DNA of 27,191 nucleotides from an uncultured Lachnospiraceae bacterium (GCA_946410365.1 CAMKAA010000001.1:1-27191); one strand, 5' to 3'. Shown: positions 1 through 6,835, counted from the first letter of the stretch. Made by a program: numbers and translations. The notes: generated from the letters alone by a model not told the origin.

Positions 1-164
1 CGTCAGGCTCGAAAACTTATTTGTGCCCGCCTCTCTTTCAGCGGCAGATGCTATGTTACCACTCTCATACCCCCATTGCAAGTGTTATTTTCAAAAATCA
101 AATATTAGTTTATTTATAGTGAAATGATCGATTATTGTATTTGCAATATCCACTGCCGATTAAA

Positions 165-181
165 CAAATCTGAAAGATTTG
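165..181 (-). terminator. Weak hairpin after the PatB/MalY gene
   Basis: A 7-bp inverted repeat (CAAATCT, 3-nt loop, AGATTTG) lies just downstream of the minus-strand aminotransferase stop. On the minus strand it is followed by TTTAAT. The stem is AT-rich and the T-run short, so it may be only a weak terminator. The remaining DNA from 1 to 164 is AT-rich and shows no gene that I can support. Confidence 0.35.
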
Positions 182-185
182 AGTA

Positions 186-1400
186 TCAATCGACAAACAC
201 ATGAGCCTCAAGCCTCTCAAATGCTTCTTTCACTCTGGAAAGCGGCAGAGCCAGATTGATCCTCGTGTGACATTCGCCATGGAACGGACGTCCGTCCTGT
301 ATCGCGACGCCGACTCTCCACGCAGCACTCAGTACATCGTCAAGGCTCTTTCCCGTTCTTTTACAATACTGCGAACAATCAGCAAAAAGCATATATGTAC
401 CTTCCGGCTTTGTAACTTCCACACCAGGAAGCCGTTCCGCGATAAAGCTGCAGGCATAGTCTATATTTTGACCAAGTACTTTTAATAATTCATCGATCCA
501 GATATACCCTTCCGGAGAATAGGCGCCGATCAGTGCGTACATTGAAAGAACGTTGATATTATTGTAATGGGACAGCGAGCTCTCTTTGCGGACGCGGTCA
601 CGTACAGCTGCATTATAAATAATATGATAAGAGCCTACGAGACCGGCAAGGTTAAAGGTCTTTGAAGGAGCATAGAGCGCAACGGTCCTGTTTCTTGCGT
701 CTTCAGAAACCGACTGGGTGGGAATATGTCTGTTGCCGAACAGGATCATGTCGGACCAGATCTCGTCCGAAATGATTTTTACATCGTATTTCCGGCACAG
801 TTCCGTGAACTCAAGTATCTCCTCCCTGCTCCATACTCTGCCGCAGGGGTTGTGGGGCGAGCAGAATATAGCCGCGTGAATACGGCGGCTTCTGATCTTT
901 TCCTCCATATCCTCAAAATCCATGCGCCAGACACCCTGCGCATCCTTTTTGAGAGGCGAGTGGACGATATTGTAACCGCTGTTTTTTAAGCTGTTCGTGA
1001 AACCGATATATGTAGGAGAATGCAAGAGGACGTCATCCCCTTTGGAGCAGAATACTCCCAGCGCAGAGAGAACGCCGCCGAGCACACCATTTTCATACCC
1101 GATGCAGTCCGCCGACAGTCCGGTCACTCCGTTTCTTATCTCGTGCCATTTAATGATCTCATCATAGTATTCTTTTCTTATGTCAAAATATCCAAAGGCC
1201 GGGTGCTCTGCTCTTTCGATCATAGCTTTCTGGATAGCCGGGCATGTAGGAAAATTCATGTCAGCTACCCACATGGGAATAACATCAAATCCTTCATCAG
1301 GTTTATCCGGTATAAAAGAACGATTTCCGGTTCCAAGCGCATCCACAGCGATCGCATCCATGCCGTGCCGGTTCATTATTGATTCAAAATCATATTTCAT
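186..1400 (-). CDS. PatB/MalY-type PLP-dependent C-S lyase / aminotransferase
   Basis: This 404-residue protein is a fold-type I PLP enzyme of the MalY/PatB branch, whose members usually cleave cystathionine or cysteine C-S bonds in the cytoplasm. Visible family marks are the N-terminal PMWVADMNF segment, the SPHNPCGRVW segment, SDEIWSDM with the cofactor-contacting Asp, and SKTFNLAGL, whose Lys (about residue 247) should form the Schiff base. The reading frame could begin at a GTG at 1415, but the ATG at 1400 is preferred: GAGGAA lies at a good distance before it, while the GTG directly abuts the dtd stop. It follows dtd with almost no gap, so the two are probably co-transcribed. Substrate choice (cystathionine, cysteine or an amino-group acceptor) cannot be read from sequence. 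Confidence 0.88.
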   Translation of the reverse strand: MKYDFESIMNRHGMDAIAVDALGTGNRSFIPDKPDEGFDVIPMWVADMNFPTCPAIQKAMIERAEHPAFGYFDIRKEYYDEIIKWHEIRNGVTGLSADCIGYENGVLGGVLSALGVFCSKGDDVLLHSPTYIGFTNSLKNSGYNIVHSPLKKDAQGVWRMDFEDMEEKIRSRRIHAAIFCSPHNPCGRVWSREEILEFTELCRKYDVKIISDEIWSDMILFGNRHIPTQSVSEDARNRTVALYAPSKTFNLAGLVGSYHIIYNAAVRDRVRKESSLSHYNNINVLSMYALIGAYSPEGYIWIDELLKVLGQNIDYACSFIAERLPGVEVTKPEGTYMLFADCSQYCKRTGKSLDDVLSAAWRVGVAIQDGRPFHGECHTRINLALPLSRVKEAFERLEAHVFVD

Positions 1401-1415
1401 AGATCTTTTCCTCAC

Positions 1416-1871
1416 TCAATATCCCAGTTCTTCCGAATCCATCAGCATTGTAAAAGGGCCGTTGTTTGTAAGCCGCACTTTCATAAGGGCACCGAATTCT
1501 CCTGTCTGAGGTTTTTTTCCTGTCATCTGTTCGCATTTGTCGATCAGATAATTATAGAGTTCTTCGGCATGCTGAGGAGACCCCGCTTTTATAAAGGAAG
1601 GGCGGTTGCCCTTGTGGCAGTCTGCGTACAGAGTGAACTGAGAAACAAGCAGGATTTCTCCGCCGACAGCAGCGAGGTTGAGGTTAGTCTTTCCGTTTTC
1701 ATCCTCAAAGATCCGAAGCTTCAGCATTTTTTCGATCATACGGTCAGCAGTATTACGGGTATCCGTTTCACTGATCCCCGCAAGGACCAGATATCCTTTG
1801 CCGATCTTTCCTACCACATTTTTGTCTATCTCAACTTCCGCATTATCCACACATTGTATTACAAATCGCAT
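1416..1871 (-). CDS. dtd: D-aminoacyl-tRNA deacylase
   Basis: The 151-residue length is normal for Dtd, the cytoplasmic enzyme that removes D-amino acids and glycine mischarged on tRNA. The sequence begins MRFVIQCV and carries the SQFTLYAD segment (usually SQFTLYGD), the GNRPSF segment, and a C-terminal NNGPFT corresponding to the family's NGPVT Gly-cisPro motif. The ATG at 1871 is preceded by GGAGGG at about 8 nt. In many Firmicutes dtd follows relA; here it stands first in a two-gene unit with the PatB/MalY-type gene, whose start lies within 20 bases of the dtd stop. Confidence 0.95.
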   Translation of the reverse strand: MRFVIQCVDNAEVEIDKNVVGKIGKGYLVLAGISETDTRNTADRMIEKMLKLRIFEDENGKTNLNLAAVGGEILLVSQFTLYADCHKGNRPSFIKAGSPQHAEELYNYLIDKCEQMTGKKPQTGEFGALMKVRLTNNGPFTMLMDSEELGY

Positions 1872-1919
1872 TTGCAGTTCCCTCCACGATCACTTTTTTG
1901 CCCTGGCCGGACAGAGATA

Positions 1920-1925
1920 AGTATA
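1920..1925 (-). promoter_or_regulatory. Possible -10 element for dtd
   Basis: TATACT lies on the minus strand about 50 nt before the dtd start, just after the bidirectional terminator. The hexamer at the right distance upstream, AATGCT, is a poor -35, so only the -10 is supported. Confidence 0.3.
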
Positions 1926-1959
1926 CCATTACCGGCAAAAAAAGCATTAGTTTTAAATG

Positions 1960-1991
1960 AAAAAGACTCCGGCCGTCGCCGAAGTCTTTTT
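1960..1991. terminator. Bidirectional terminator after the L,D-transpeptidase gene
   Basis: GACT-c-CGGC and GCCG-a-AGTC form a GC-rich stem (1965-1986) with one mismatch. It is flanked by an A-run on the left and a T-run on the right, so a U-tract follows the hairpin on either strand. It most likely ends the leftward L,D-transpeptidase transcript. Confidence 0.85.
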
Positions 1992-2015
1992 CTGCCTTTT
2001 CAACTTTGTGATTTC

Positions 2016-3179
2016 TCACTCATAAACAACCAACCTGGTACCATGTGGTATGTTTGTGTAAATCCAGCGCGCGTGTTCGAGCGCAAGACGGATGCAGCTC
2101 ATGGAAATGTTCATTCCAAGTCTGTCATCGGCTATGTCTGCATACTCCGGATTCCCTTCACTATACTTATCGTAAAGGATTGTGTGAAGCATAAATCCGG
2201 CAGTAGTCCAGTAGCAATAAGCCGCCTTACATTTTTCAAATCTCTTCCATCCGTACTCTGTCTCATACTTCCAGCAGAGTTTGAACTGCCCGGTAGGGGT
2301 CCTTGTAGCGGGAGCACCGCACGAAAACTCCCAATTCCCCTTGATTCTTGTCCATTCGCCTTTCTTTCCCTGATAAACTCTAAGCGCATGCTCAGAAAGA
2401 TCAGCGAGAACAAGGTATTGTGTATCACTATCGTACCACTGTGCCTTCTGGTCCATTACGTCATTGACCTTATTGACAGCAATGCCTTCCGCATTTATGA
2501 TCTTGCCGCCAATTTCCTTATTAGTCACAACGGTACCGTTACTATTCGTATAGAAAGTGTTTCCCTTATCGGAAACCTGTAATCCCGTCTTGGTTGTAAG
2601 GGCTCCGGAACTCTCGAAGAAATAATAAACGCCGTCTATCTTATAGACATGAGGCCCGACATACATCGCTCCGCCATCGCCCAGATAATACCATTTACCG
2701 TCAACTTTTCTCCACCCATGTGCCATGGCTCCGCTCGGGTCCATGTAGTACCAGTGTCCGTCAGATTTAACCCAACCGGTCTTCATATCTCCGCGTACCA
2801 GGTCAAAATAGTACCATTTACCTTTGATCTTCTGCCAGCCGATCTTCATATAGCCTGCAATATTGAAGAAATACCATTTCCCCTGGTTTTTGACAAACCC
2901 GGTCTGCATAACGCCTTCATCATTAAATAAATAGTATCTTCCGTTGATCTTGGCCCAGCCGGTATGATTGCCTTTATTTGTCACATAATACCAATTATTG
3001 CCTTTTTTAACCCAGCCCAATTGTGCTGCGGTCGCCGAAGCAGCTCCTTGAGCTTCTTCCTTGACAATAATACTCTCTGTTTCCGAAACCTTCTGCGCGG
3101 CACTTGCACCCGTTACCGGGATTGTTGATGCAAATAATGCAGAAGCTAAAAGCAATGCAAATAAACGTACACGTTTCAT
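2016..3179 (-). CDS. Secreted cell-wall-binding L,D-transpeptidase
   Basis: This 387-residue exported protein has three parts. Residues 1-28 form a signal peptide: basic start MKRVR, hydrophobic core, ASA-type cleavage site. Residues 54-230 hold about eight aromatic/glycine repeats of the choline- or glucan-binding type (GW-x-K-x-x-G-x-W-Y-Y-x). Residues 253-387 form a YkuD-type L,D-transpeptidase domain that should make or remodel peptidoglycan cross-links. The domain keeps a TPTG segment, His332, Cys362 and Arg364. The Cys motif reads SMSCIRL, whereas most family members have SHGC. AAGGAG lies 8 nt before the ATG. The gene is monocistronic, between an AT-rich promoter region and a strong terminator. 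Whether the repeats bind choline, other teichoic-acid decorations or glucan cannot be told. Confidence 0.9.
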   Translation of the reverse strand: MKRVRLFALLLASALFASTIPVTGASAAQKVSETESIIVKEEAQGAASATAAQLGWVKKGNNWYYVTNKGNHTGWAKINGRYYLFNDEGVMQTGFVKNQGKWYFFNIAGYMKIGWQKIKGKWYYFDLVRGDMKTGWVKSDGHWYYMDPSGAMAHGWRKVDGKWYYLGDGGAMYVGPHVYKIDGVYYFFESSGALTTKTGLQVSDKGNTFYTNSNGTVVTNKEIGGKIINAEGIAVNKVNDVMDQKAQWYDSDTQYLVLADLSEHALRVYQGKKGEWTRIKGNWEFSCGAPATRTPTGQFKLCWKYETEYGWKRFEKCKAAYCYWTTAGFMLHTILYDKYSEGNPEYADIADDRLGMNISMSCIRLALEHARWIYTNIPHGTRLVVYE

Positions 3180-3292
3180 CTTCTTTTCTCCTTATAAATT
3201 GATCGACTAAATAGTTACGCGCGACAATATAAGGAGTGAATAGCGCATACGCTCTCTCACAAATATCATCACAAAGTTGTTTGGCAATTGTT

Positions 3293-3321
3293 ATGTTACA
3301 ACATTATGATAATAATTGCAA
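3293..3321 (-). promoter_or_regulatory. Candidate promoter of the L,D-transpeptidase gene
   Basis: On the minus strand TTGCAA (3316-3321) and TAACAT (3293-3298) are separated by 17 nt. The match to sigma-A consensus is moderate. It would give a 5' leader of roughly 100 nt. Confidence 0.4.
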
Positions 3322-3466
3322 GTAAAATTTAATATTTATGTAATATTATTTTTAATAATTTAAATATTATGTCTTAATTAAATCAACTTTACGAAATATT
3401 TTAATTGTATCACCCAAATTTCAGGAATTTATACGCAAAAGCCCTAAAGCTGGTCAAATTAGTCCG

Positions 3467-3495
3467 TTTTCATTTTTCTGAAGTTCAGATAAAAT
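3467..3495 (+). promoter_or_regulatory. Candidate promoter of the 104-codon ORF, with a palindrome in the spacer
   Basis: TTTTCA (3467-3472) and TAAAAT (3490-3495) are 17 nt apart on the plus strand. The spacer carries the 13-nt palindrome TCTGAAGTTCAGA (3477-3489), which could be an operator. Confidence 0.4.
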
Positions 3496-3567
3496 CCGCA
3501 TTGTAAACAAAACAGAACAGCGGAAACGATCCGCTCACTTCGGAAAGTATGAGGAAAAAAGAATTAT

Positions 3568-3882
3568 ATGTTTGATGTTATGAGCTATGCAGACAGAAAC
3601 GATGTCGAAGTTTCCATCCGCAAAGGTCACGACGGACGTACAGTATGGGAAATATTCCTGCGTGACCACCGGCTGAATTTGACCGAGTTCACACGTATTA
3701 TAGATATAGAGATCAGAGGTCGGATGGATCAGGACGCATATATTGAATTCAGATGCGAACAGTTGATGGATATGATCCGTTCAGCCAGAATGAAAAAAGA
3801 ATTTTCGGATATTGAAACCAAGAATGAAGAAACTGCCCGGCAGCCTGTGGCTGCAGGGCAGTTTTTTCTCCTGTCTTATTGA
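3568..3882 (+). CDS. Small protein of unknown function (104 aa)
   Basis: I do not recognise a family. The product is mixed-charge and probably soluble, with no signal peptide or membrane segment. An N-terminal beta-rich part (VEVSIRKGHDGRTVWEIFLRD) is followed by a helical segment (residues about 55-80). The last residues, from about ETARQ onward, are encoded by the terminator hairpin, so the functional part is probably residues 1 to about 88. The start has only a distant GAGG (13 nt away), and an alternative ATG lies four codons downstream. A candidate promoter lies upstream, and the frame is open and flanked by proper signals, which supports a real gene. It could still be a non-coding transcript or a truncated gene. 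Confidence 0.5.
   Translation: MFDVMSYADRNDVEVSIRKGHDGRTVWEIFLRDHRLNLTEFTRIIDIEIRGRMDQDAYIEFRCEQLMDMIRSARMKKEFSDIETKNEETARQPVAAGQFFLLSY
3833..3867. terminator. Terminator between the small ORF and the CobW-type gene
   Basis: CTGCCC-g-GCAGCC, a 3-nt loop, then GGCTGC-a-GGGCAG gives a strong stem (3833-3861) with one mismatch, followed by six T on the plus strand. On the minus strand the hairpin is followed by TTTCTTCATTCTT. It can therefore end both converging transcripts. It lies inside the 3' end of the small plus-strand ORF. Confidence 0.85.
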
Positions 3883-3897
3883 AAGTTGACGGCTTGT

Positions 3898-4854
3898 TTA
3901 GAGTTCCCCATGATACTTTGCCCTCTGAGCGAAGCATTTGTCGATCATATCTCTGTTCAGGTCCTCTCCTATAACAATAAGGGCATTCTGCCCGGAGTCT
4001 CTGTCTTCAATTTCAATCCGGCCCGGAACAGCGTTGATCAGCAGCCAATGTCCTGCGTCAGTTTCAACGAAGCCCTTGATCCTGTGCACATTTCCAAACA
4101 CGGGATCATGAAAAATACGCTCTACAATATTTCTTATCTCCGGTTCCTGCATTTTTACATAAAAATAAAACAGTGACCGGTATCCGTTTTCCTGTTCAAC
4201 CTGATATTTGACATGATTTTCGAGTCGATAGCCGCAGCTGCTGATCTTCTCATAGTCACTTTCACCAAACATATCCCATCTCTTGGATATTACATCATCG
4301 CCAAATGTCCTGCTGCAGTGAAATTCATTCATAACTTCATTCAGGAGGCAGATCGTATCACTGATCTCCCGCTCGTCAGCTTCCTGAACTTTACTCAGCA
4401 CAACACATCCGGCATTTGCTATCTGAGATGCCAAAAGATACCTGGCGTCAGCAGAGAGAGGCCTCCCCTGCTTCGCACTCACAATGGATATCACATTTCC
4501 GGGAGTATACCAGCGGTCAAGGGGTTCCTCCCTGAGTACATCGAAAAACTCATCTACGTCAAAAACACCGGAAGGTTCTACCAGAACTCTGTCATATCCC
4601 ATCATGGCCATGGAGATCAGTTTGGTCTTAAACCTGCGCCTGTGAGCCTCATAGCCATCACCTCCAATGACCATCTCCAGTTCGCATTGATCGCCGAGAA
4701 GATCCTGCAAAAACATGACATCAACATTCACGGCGCCATAATCATTTTCAAGTATGCAGATTCTGTTCCCTTTATTCATGTAATATTTTGCATAAGAGCG
4801 GATGAAGGTTGTCTTGCCGGCACCCAAAAAACCTGTGATCAGATCAATTATCAT
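3898..4854 (-). CDS. CobW/COG0523-family P-loop GTPase, divergent member
   Basis: This 318-residue protein belongs to the COG0523 G3E GTPases, which act as metallochaperones or metal-cofactor insertion factors. The P-loop GFLGAGKTT (residues 8-16), ENDYG (36-40) and EPSG (93-96) are clear, and LSKVQEAD near 153-160 stands where the NKxD guanine motif is expected. Where most members carry a GCxCC metal-binding motif, this one has IGGDG (63-67), with no cysteine. The C-terminal half is a CobW-C-like domain. The reading frame extends upstream to 4998, but the ATG at 4854 is preferred: it is the first residue of the P-loop domain and is preceded by AAGGAG at 7-8 nt, while the upstream extension would run through a promoter and a terminator. 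It is transcribed alone. Confidence 0.85.
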   Translation of the reverse strand: MIIDLITGFLGAGKTTFIRSYAKYYMNKGNRICILENDYGAVNVDVMFLQDLLGDQCELEMVIGGDGYEAHRRRFKTKLISMAMMGYDRVLVEPSGVFDVDEFFDVLREEPLDRWYTPGNVISIVSAKQGRPLSADARYLLASQIANAGCVVLSKVQEADEREISDTICLLNEVMNEFHCSRTFGDDVISKRWDMFGESDYEKISSCGYRLENHVKYQVEQENGYRSLFYFYVKMQEPEIRNIVERIFHDPVFGNVHRIKGFVETDAGHWLLINAVPGRIEIEDRDSGQNALIVIGEDLNRDMIDKCFAQRAKYHGEL

Positions 4855-4887
4855 AATAAGCTCCTTATTAATAAAACGAACGAAACA

Positions 4888-4896
4888 AGTATAACA
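4888..4896 (-). promoter_or_regulatory. Extended -10 promoter for the CobW-type gene
   Basis: On the minus strand TGTTATACT matches the extended -10 form (TGn-TATAAT-like), about 35 nt before the start codon. No good -35 is seen at 16-18 nt upstream, which fits an extended -10 promoter. Confidence 0.45.
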
Positions 4897-4924
4897 GAAT
4901 ATCCGGCAAAGTGGATATCCAATA

Positions 4925-4962
4925 AAAAAGACTGCCCGGTCATTTACAGACCAGGCAGCCGT
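4925..4962 (-). terminator. Terminator of the LysM protein gene
   Basis: On the minus strand CTGCC-t-GGTC, a 7-nt loop, then GACC-g-GGCAG is followed by TCTTTTTTATT. It lies about 35 nt after the stop of the LysM membrane protein gene and before the CobW-type promoter. Confidence 0.85.
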
Positions 4963-4994
4963 TAAATCTGCAGATATTGACAGTTCAGGAGAAA

Positions 4995-5540
4995 TCACTT
5001 TAATTCCGTGGAGTAATAAGGCACAACAAGATGTGTACCGGGAGTGACGACAGGATAGGATGATTTATCATAATCCAGGTTGTTGATCCTGCAGAGCTCC
5101 TCAAGATAATCATTCTGTGTCTTATAAAAATTCCGGTCATCATATCGCTGCACGATATCCAGAAGATTCTCCTCGTAAGCCACTGTGATCGTATCGTAGT
5201 ACTTGTAAGCCTCCGGAGCCTCTTTGCTCTTCGCTATTGATGCGATACCGCCGATTCCGAACACTACACTAATAAGAATAAATGCAGTAAGGGCCGTGCG
5301 AAGGATACGCACCTTTCTGGCTCTCATCCTCGCAGCTTTCTTCCTTGCAATCGCTCTTCTTCTCGTCGTCTCACTTACTTCCGGACGAGATGAACCTGCT
5401 CTTTCTCCCTTGAAATTATATACTACACAGGTGTTATGCTCCTTAACGGATCCCTCATAATACTTTACAGGATCTAAGGATCTTGCTGTATTGCCCTGTA
5501 CACATGCGATTACGTCAATCCCTGAATATGACTTACTCAT
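4995..5540 (-). CDS. Membrane-anchored LysM protein, probable SOS-controlled YneA-like division inhibitor
   Basis: This 181-residue protein has an N-terminal cytoplasmic part (1-79) ending in a very basic stretch (60-78), one membrane segment (about 81-103) and an extracytoplasmic LysM-like domain (about 115-176, ending PGTHLVVPYY). Its place matches Bacillus yneA: divergent from lexA, with LexA-box-like sites in the shared promoter region. YneA is an SOS-induced inhibitor of cell division with a short N-terminal anchor plus LysM. Here the cytoplasmic part is far longer than in that protein. The ATG at 5540 has GAGGTGAT at about 6 nt. The family role is inferred from context and layout, not from strong sequence identity, so a general cell-wall-binding function remains possible. 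Confidence 0.75.
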   Translation of the reverse strand: MSKSYSGIDVIACVQGNTARSLDPVKYYEGSVKEHNTCVVYNFKGERAGSSRPEVSETTRRRAIARKKAARMRARKVRILRTALTAFILISVVFGIGGIASIAKSKEAPEAYKYYDTITVAYEENLLDIVQRYDDRNFYKTQNDYLEELCRINNLDYDKSSYPVVTPGTHLVVPYYSTELK

Positions 5541-5570
5541 TGTATATCACCTCTTCCGTACACCATTACC

Positions 5571-5586
5571 GCGAACCTATGTTTGC
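5571..5586. promoter_or_regulatory. LexA box A
   Basis: GC-GAAC-CTAT-GTTT-GC is a near-perfect match to the Gram-positive LexA box (GAAC-N4-GTTC). It lies just downstream of the -10 of the leftward LysM gene, where a bound repressor would block transcription. Confidence 0.85.
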
Positions 5587-5594
5587 ATGCCTTT

Positions 5595-5623
5595 ATTCTA
5601 TCGAACATTCATTCTGATGTCAA
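5595..5623 (-). promoter_or_regulatory. Promoter of the LysM protein gene
   Basis: On the minus strand TTGACA (5618-5623) and TAGAAT (5595-5600) are exactly 17 nt apart, a near-consensus sigma-A promoter. LexA box B fills the spacer and box A lies just downstream, so it should be tightly repressed until SOS induction. Confidence 0.85.
5603..5614. promoter_or_regulatory. LexA box B
   Basis: GAAC-ATTC-ATTC is a one-mismatch LexA box. It lies between the -35 and -10 of the LysM gene promoter, with its centre 30 bp from that of box A. Confidence 0.65.
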
Positions 5624-5631
5624 GAAAAATC

Positions 5632-5656
5632 GAACAGATATTCTGAATATATGTTT
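5632..5656. promoter_or_regulatory. LexA boxes C and D
   Basis: GAAC-AGAT-ATTC (5632-5643) and GAAT-ATAT-GTTT (5645-5656) are two imperfect LexA boxes placed end to end. Box D overlaps the first bases of the lexA -35, as expected for autoregulation. Confidence 0.6.
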
Positions 5657-5683
5657 GCTTTTTTTGTTCTTTGATTGTATAAT
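5655..5683 (+). promoter_or_regulatory. lexA promoter
   Basis: TTGCTT (5655-5660) and a perfect TATAAT (5678-5683) are 17 nt apart. The -35 overlaps LexA box D. Confidence 0.8.
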
Positions 5684-5739
5684 CAAGACAGATTAAACCA
5701 GATTTTCTTTAATACTATAGAAAGCAGGAGGTCACACCT

Positions 5740-6351
5740 ATGCCCGCTAAGATTTCCAAGAAACAACAGGAAATTCTTGATTATCTCAAGGATGAGATTC
5801 TTTCTAAGGGATATCCTCCCACTGTTCGGGAGATCTGTGAGAAAGTCGGACTCAAATCCACCTCATCTGTACATTCCCATCTCTCAACTCTTGAGAGAAA
5901 CGGATTTATTCGCAGAGATCCTACCAAGCCCAGAGCAATAGAAATCTGTGATGACAGTTTTCAGATGGTCCGCACTGAAATGGCTTCTCTGCCGGTAGTT
6001 GGAAATGTAGCCGCAGGACAGCCGATCCTTGCACAGGAGAATATTGAGAGTTATTTCCCCATTCCGACGGAAATTCTTCCTCCCGGCGAGTCCTTTGCTC
6101 TGAGAGTCCGGGGAGAATCCATGATCAACGCAGGAATCCTTGATGGCGATCTTGTGTTTGTCAATTCCTGTAATACAGCGAGAAACGGTGAGATAGTTGT
6201 CGCTCTTATAGAGGACGGGGCTACCGTGAAGACTTTTTACAAAGAGAACGGTCATATCCGTTTACAGCCCGAGAACGATTCCATGGATCCGATCATTGTT
6301 GAACAGTGCCTGATCCTGGGAAAGGTCTTCGGAGTTTTCAGGACAATGTGA
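5740..6351 (+). CDS. lexA: LexA, SOS repressor
   Basis: This 203-residue protein has the family's usual length and both domains. Residues 1-70 form the winged-helix DNA-binding domain ([15 protein letters not shown] then the TSSVHSHL recognition region). Residues 80-203 form the S24 self-cleavage domain. The scissile Ala92-Gly93 bond (VAAGQP), the catalytic Ser127 (RGESM) and Lys164 (TVK) are all present, so it should be cleaved when RecA filaments form on damaged DNA. The ATG follows GGAGG at a normal distance. LexA boxes overlapping its own promoter imply autorepression and joint control with the divergent LysM gene. It ends at a strong terminator. Confidence 0.98.
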   Translation: MPAKISKKQQEILDYLKDEILSKGYPPTVREICEKVGLKSTSSVHSHLSTLERNGFIRRDPTKPRAIEICDDSFQMVRTEMASLPVVGNVAAGQPILAQENIESYFPIPTEILPPGESFALRVRGESMINAGILDGDLVFVNSCNTARNGEIVVALIEDGATVKTFYKENGHIRLQPENDSMDPIIVEQCLILGKVFGVFRTM

Positions 6352-6356
6352 TAATG

Positions 6357-6413
6357 TAAAAGAGTCTGTGAAGAAATGTATTGTTTACACATTTCTTCAC
6401 AGACTCTCTTTTT
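6357..6413. terminator. Strong bidirectional terminator between lexA and rsfS
   Basis: A perfect 19-bp inverted repeat (6361-6379 with 6389-6407, 9-nt loop) is followed by CTTTTT on the plus strand and by TTTTACATT on the minus strand. It ends lexA on one side and the long ribosomal/GTPase operon on the other. Confidence 0.92.
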
Positions 6414-6463
6414 ATAAGCATATGGTCAGTATATTCTATGGTCTGCTCCGGCAGGAATTCAGA

Positions 6464-6835
6464 TCACAGATGATCAGGATCTATCTGTTTGCCGTCTCTC
6501 CAAATTCTCTCAAGGTCATAGAGAAGTCGGTCTTCCTGATTAAAAATGTGAACGATCACATCGCCGAAATCGAGAAGAATCCACTTAGCATGGTCATATC
6601 CCTCAACCTGTTTGAGAACAGCGCCGGCTTTTTCCATCTTCTCGCTCACTTCATCAGACAGCGCCTGGATCTGTGGACGGCTGGAACCGTTTGCAATAAT
6701 GAAATAATCTGCGAGAACAGATACCTCACTGATATCGATCACCCTGATATCCGACGCTTTTTTCTCTTCAAGTGCCGCGATCGCAATGCGGGCAAGTTCC
6801 CCGGATCTCTCTTTGGTGTTAGCAATTTCACTCAT
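6464..6835 (-). CDS. rsfS: Ribosome silencing factor RsfS
   Basis: This protein of 123 residues binds L14 of the large subunit and prevents subunit joining when nutrients are scarce. Typical marks are the early helix (IAIAALEEKKASDIRVIDIS), ADYFIIANGSS, the EGYDHAKWILLDFGDVIVHIF core and the RLLYDLERIW segment. The frame could start at 6874, but the ATG at 6835 fits better: it has GAGAGG about 7 nt upstream and gives the usual family length. It overlaps the end of yqeK by 8 nt, which suggests translational coupling. It is the last gene of the operon that begins at rplU. Confidence 0.93.
   Translation of the reverse strand: MSEIANTKERSGELARIAIAALEEKKASDIRVIDISEVSVLADYFIIANGSSRPQIQALSDEVSEKMEKAGAVLKQVEGYDHAKWILLDFGDVIVHIFNQEDRLLYDLERIWRDGKQIDPDHL

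Larger units (their letters stand above)
3180..3567. other. AT-rich divergent intergenic region
   Basis: These 388 bases separate the leftward L,D-transpeptidase gene from the rightward small ORF. The middle (about 3300-3420) is very AT-rich. I see a candidate promoter for each side and a small hairpin AGCGG/CCGCT at 3519-3535. I see no tRNA, no sizable ORF and no recognisable riboswitch. Confidence 0.6.

Noticed and set aside
1569..2582. 337-codon plus-strand frame opposite dtd and the L,D-transpeptidase gene
   Set aside because: It spans two real minus-strand genes and a terminator, and its product is low in motifs.
2054..3020. Repeat pattern in DNA of the L,D-transpeptidase gene
   Set aside because: It reflects the cell-wall-binding repeats of the protein, not a mobile or CRISPR-like repeat.
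3300..3420. AT-rich tract considered as a replication origin or phage attachment site
   Set aside because: There are no DnaA-box clusters, direct repeats or integrase gene nearby; it is more simply a divergent promoter region.
4213..4965. 250-codon plus-strand frame
   Set aside because: It is antisense to the CobW-type GTPase and crosses its promoter and start.
4855..4998. 48-residue N-terminal extension of the CobW-type protein
   Set aside because: It would be encoded by a terminator and promoter; the ATG at 4854 has a good ribosome binding site and begins the P-loop domain.
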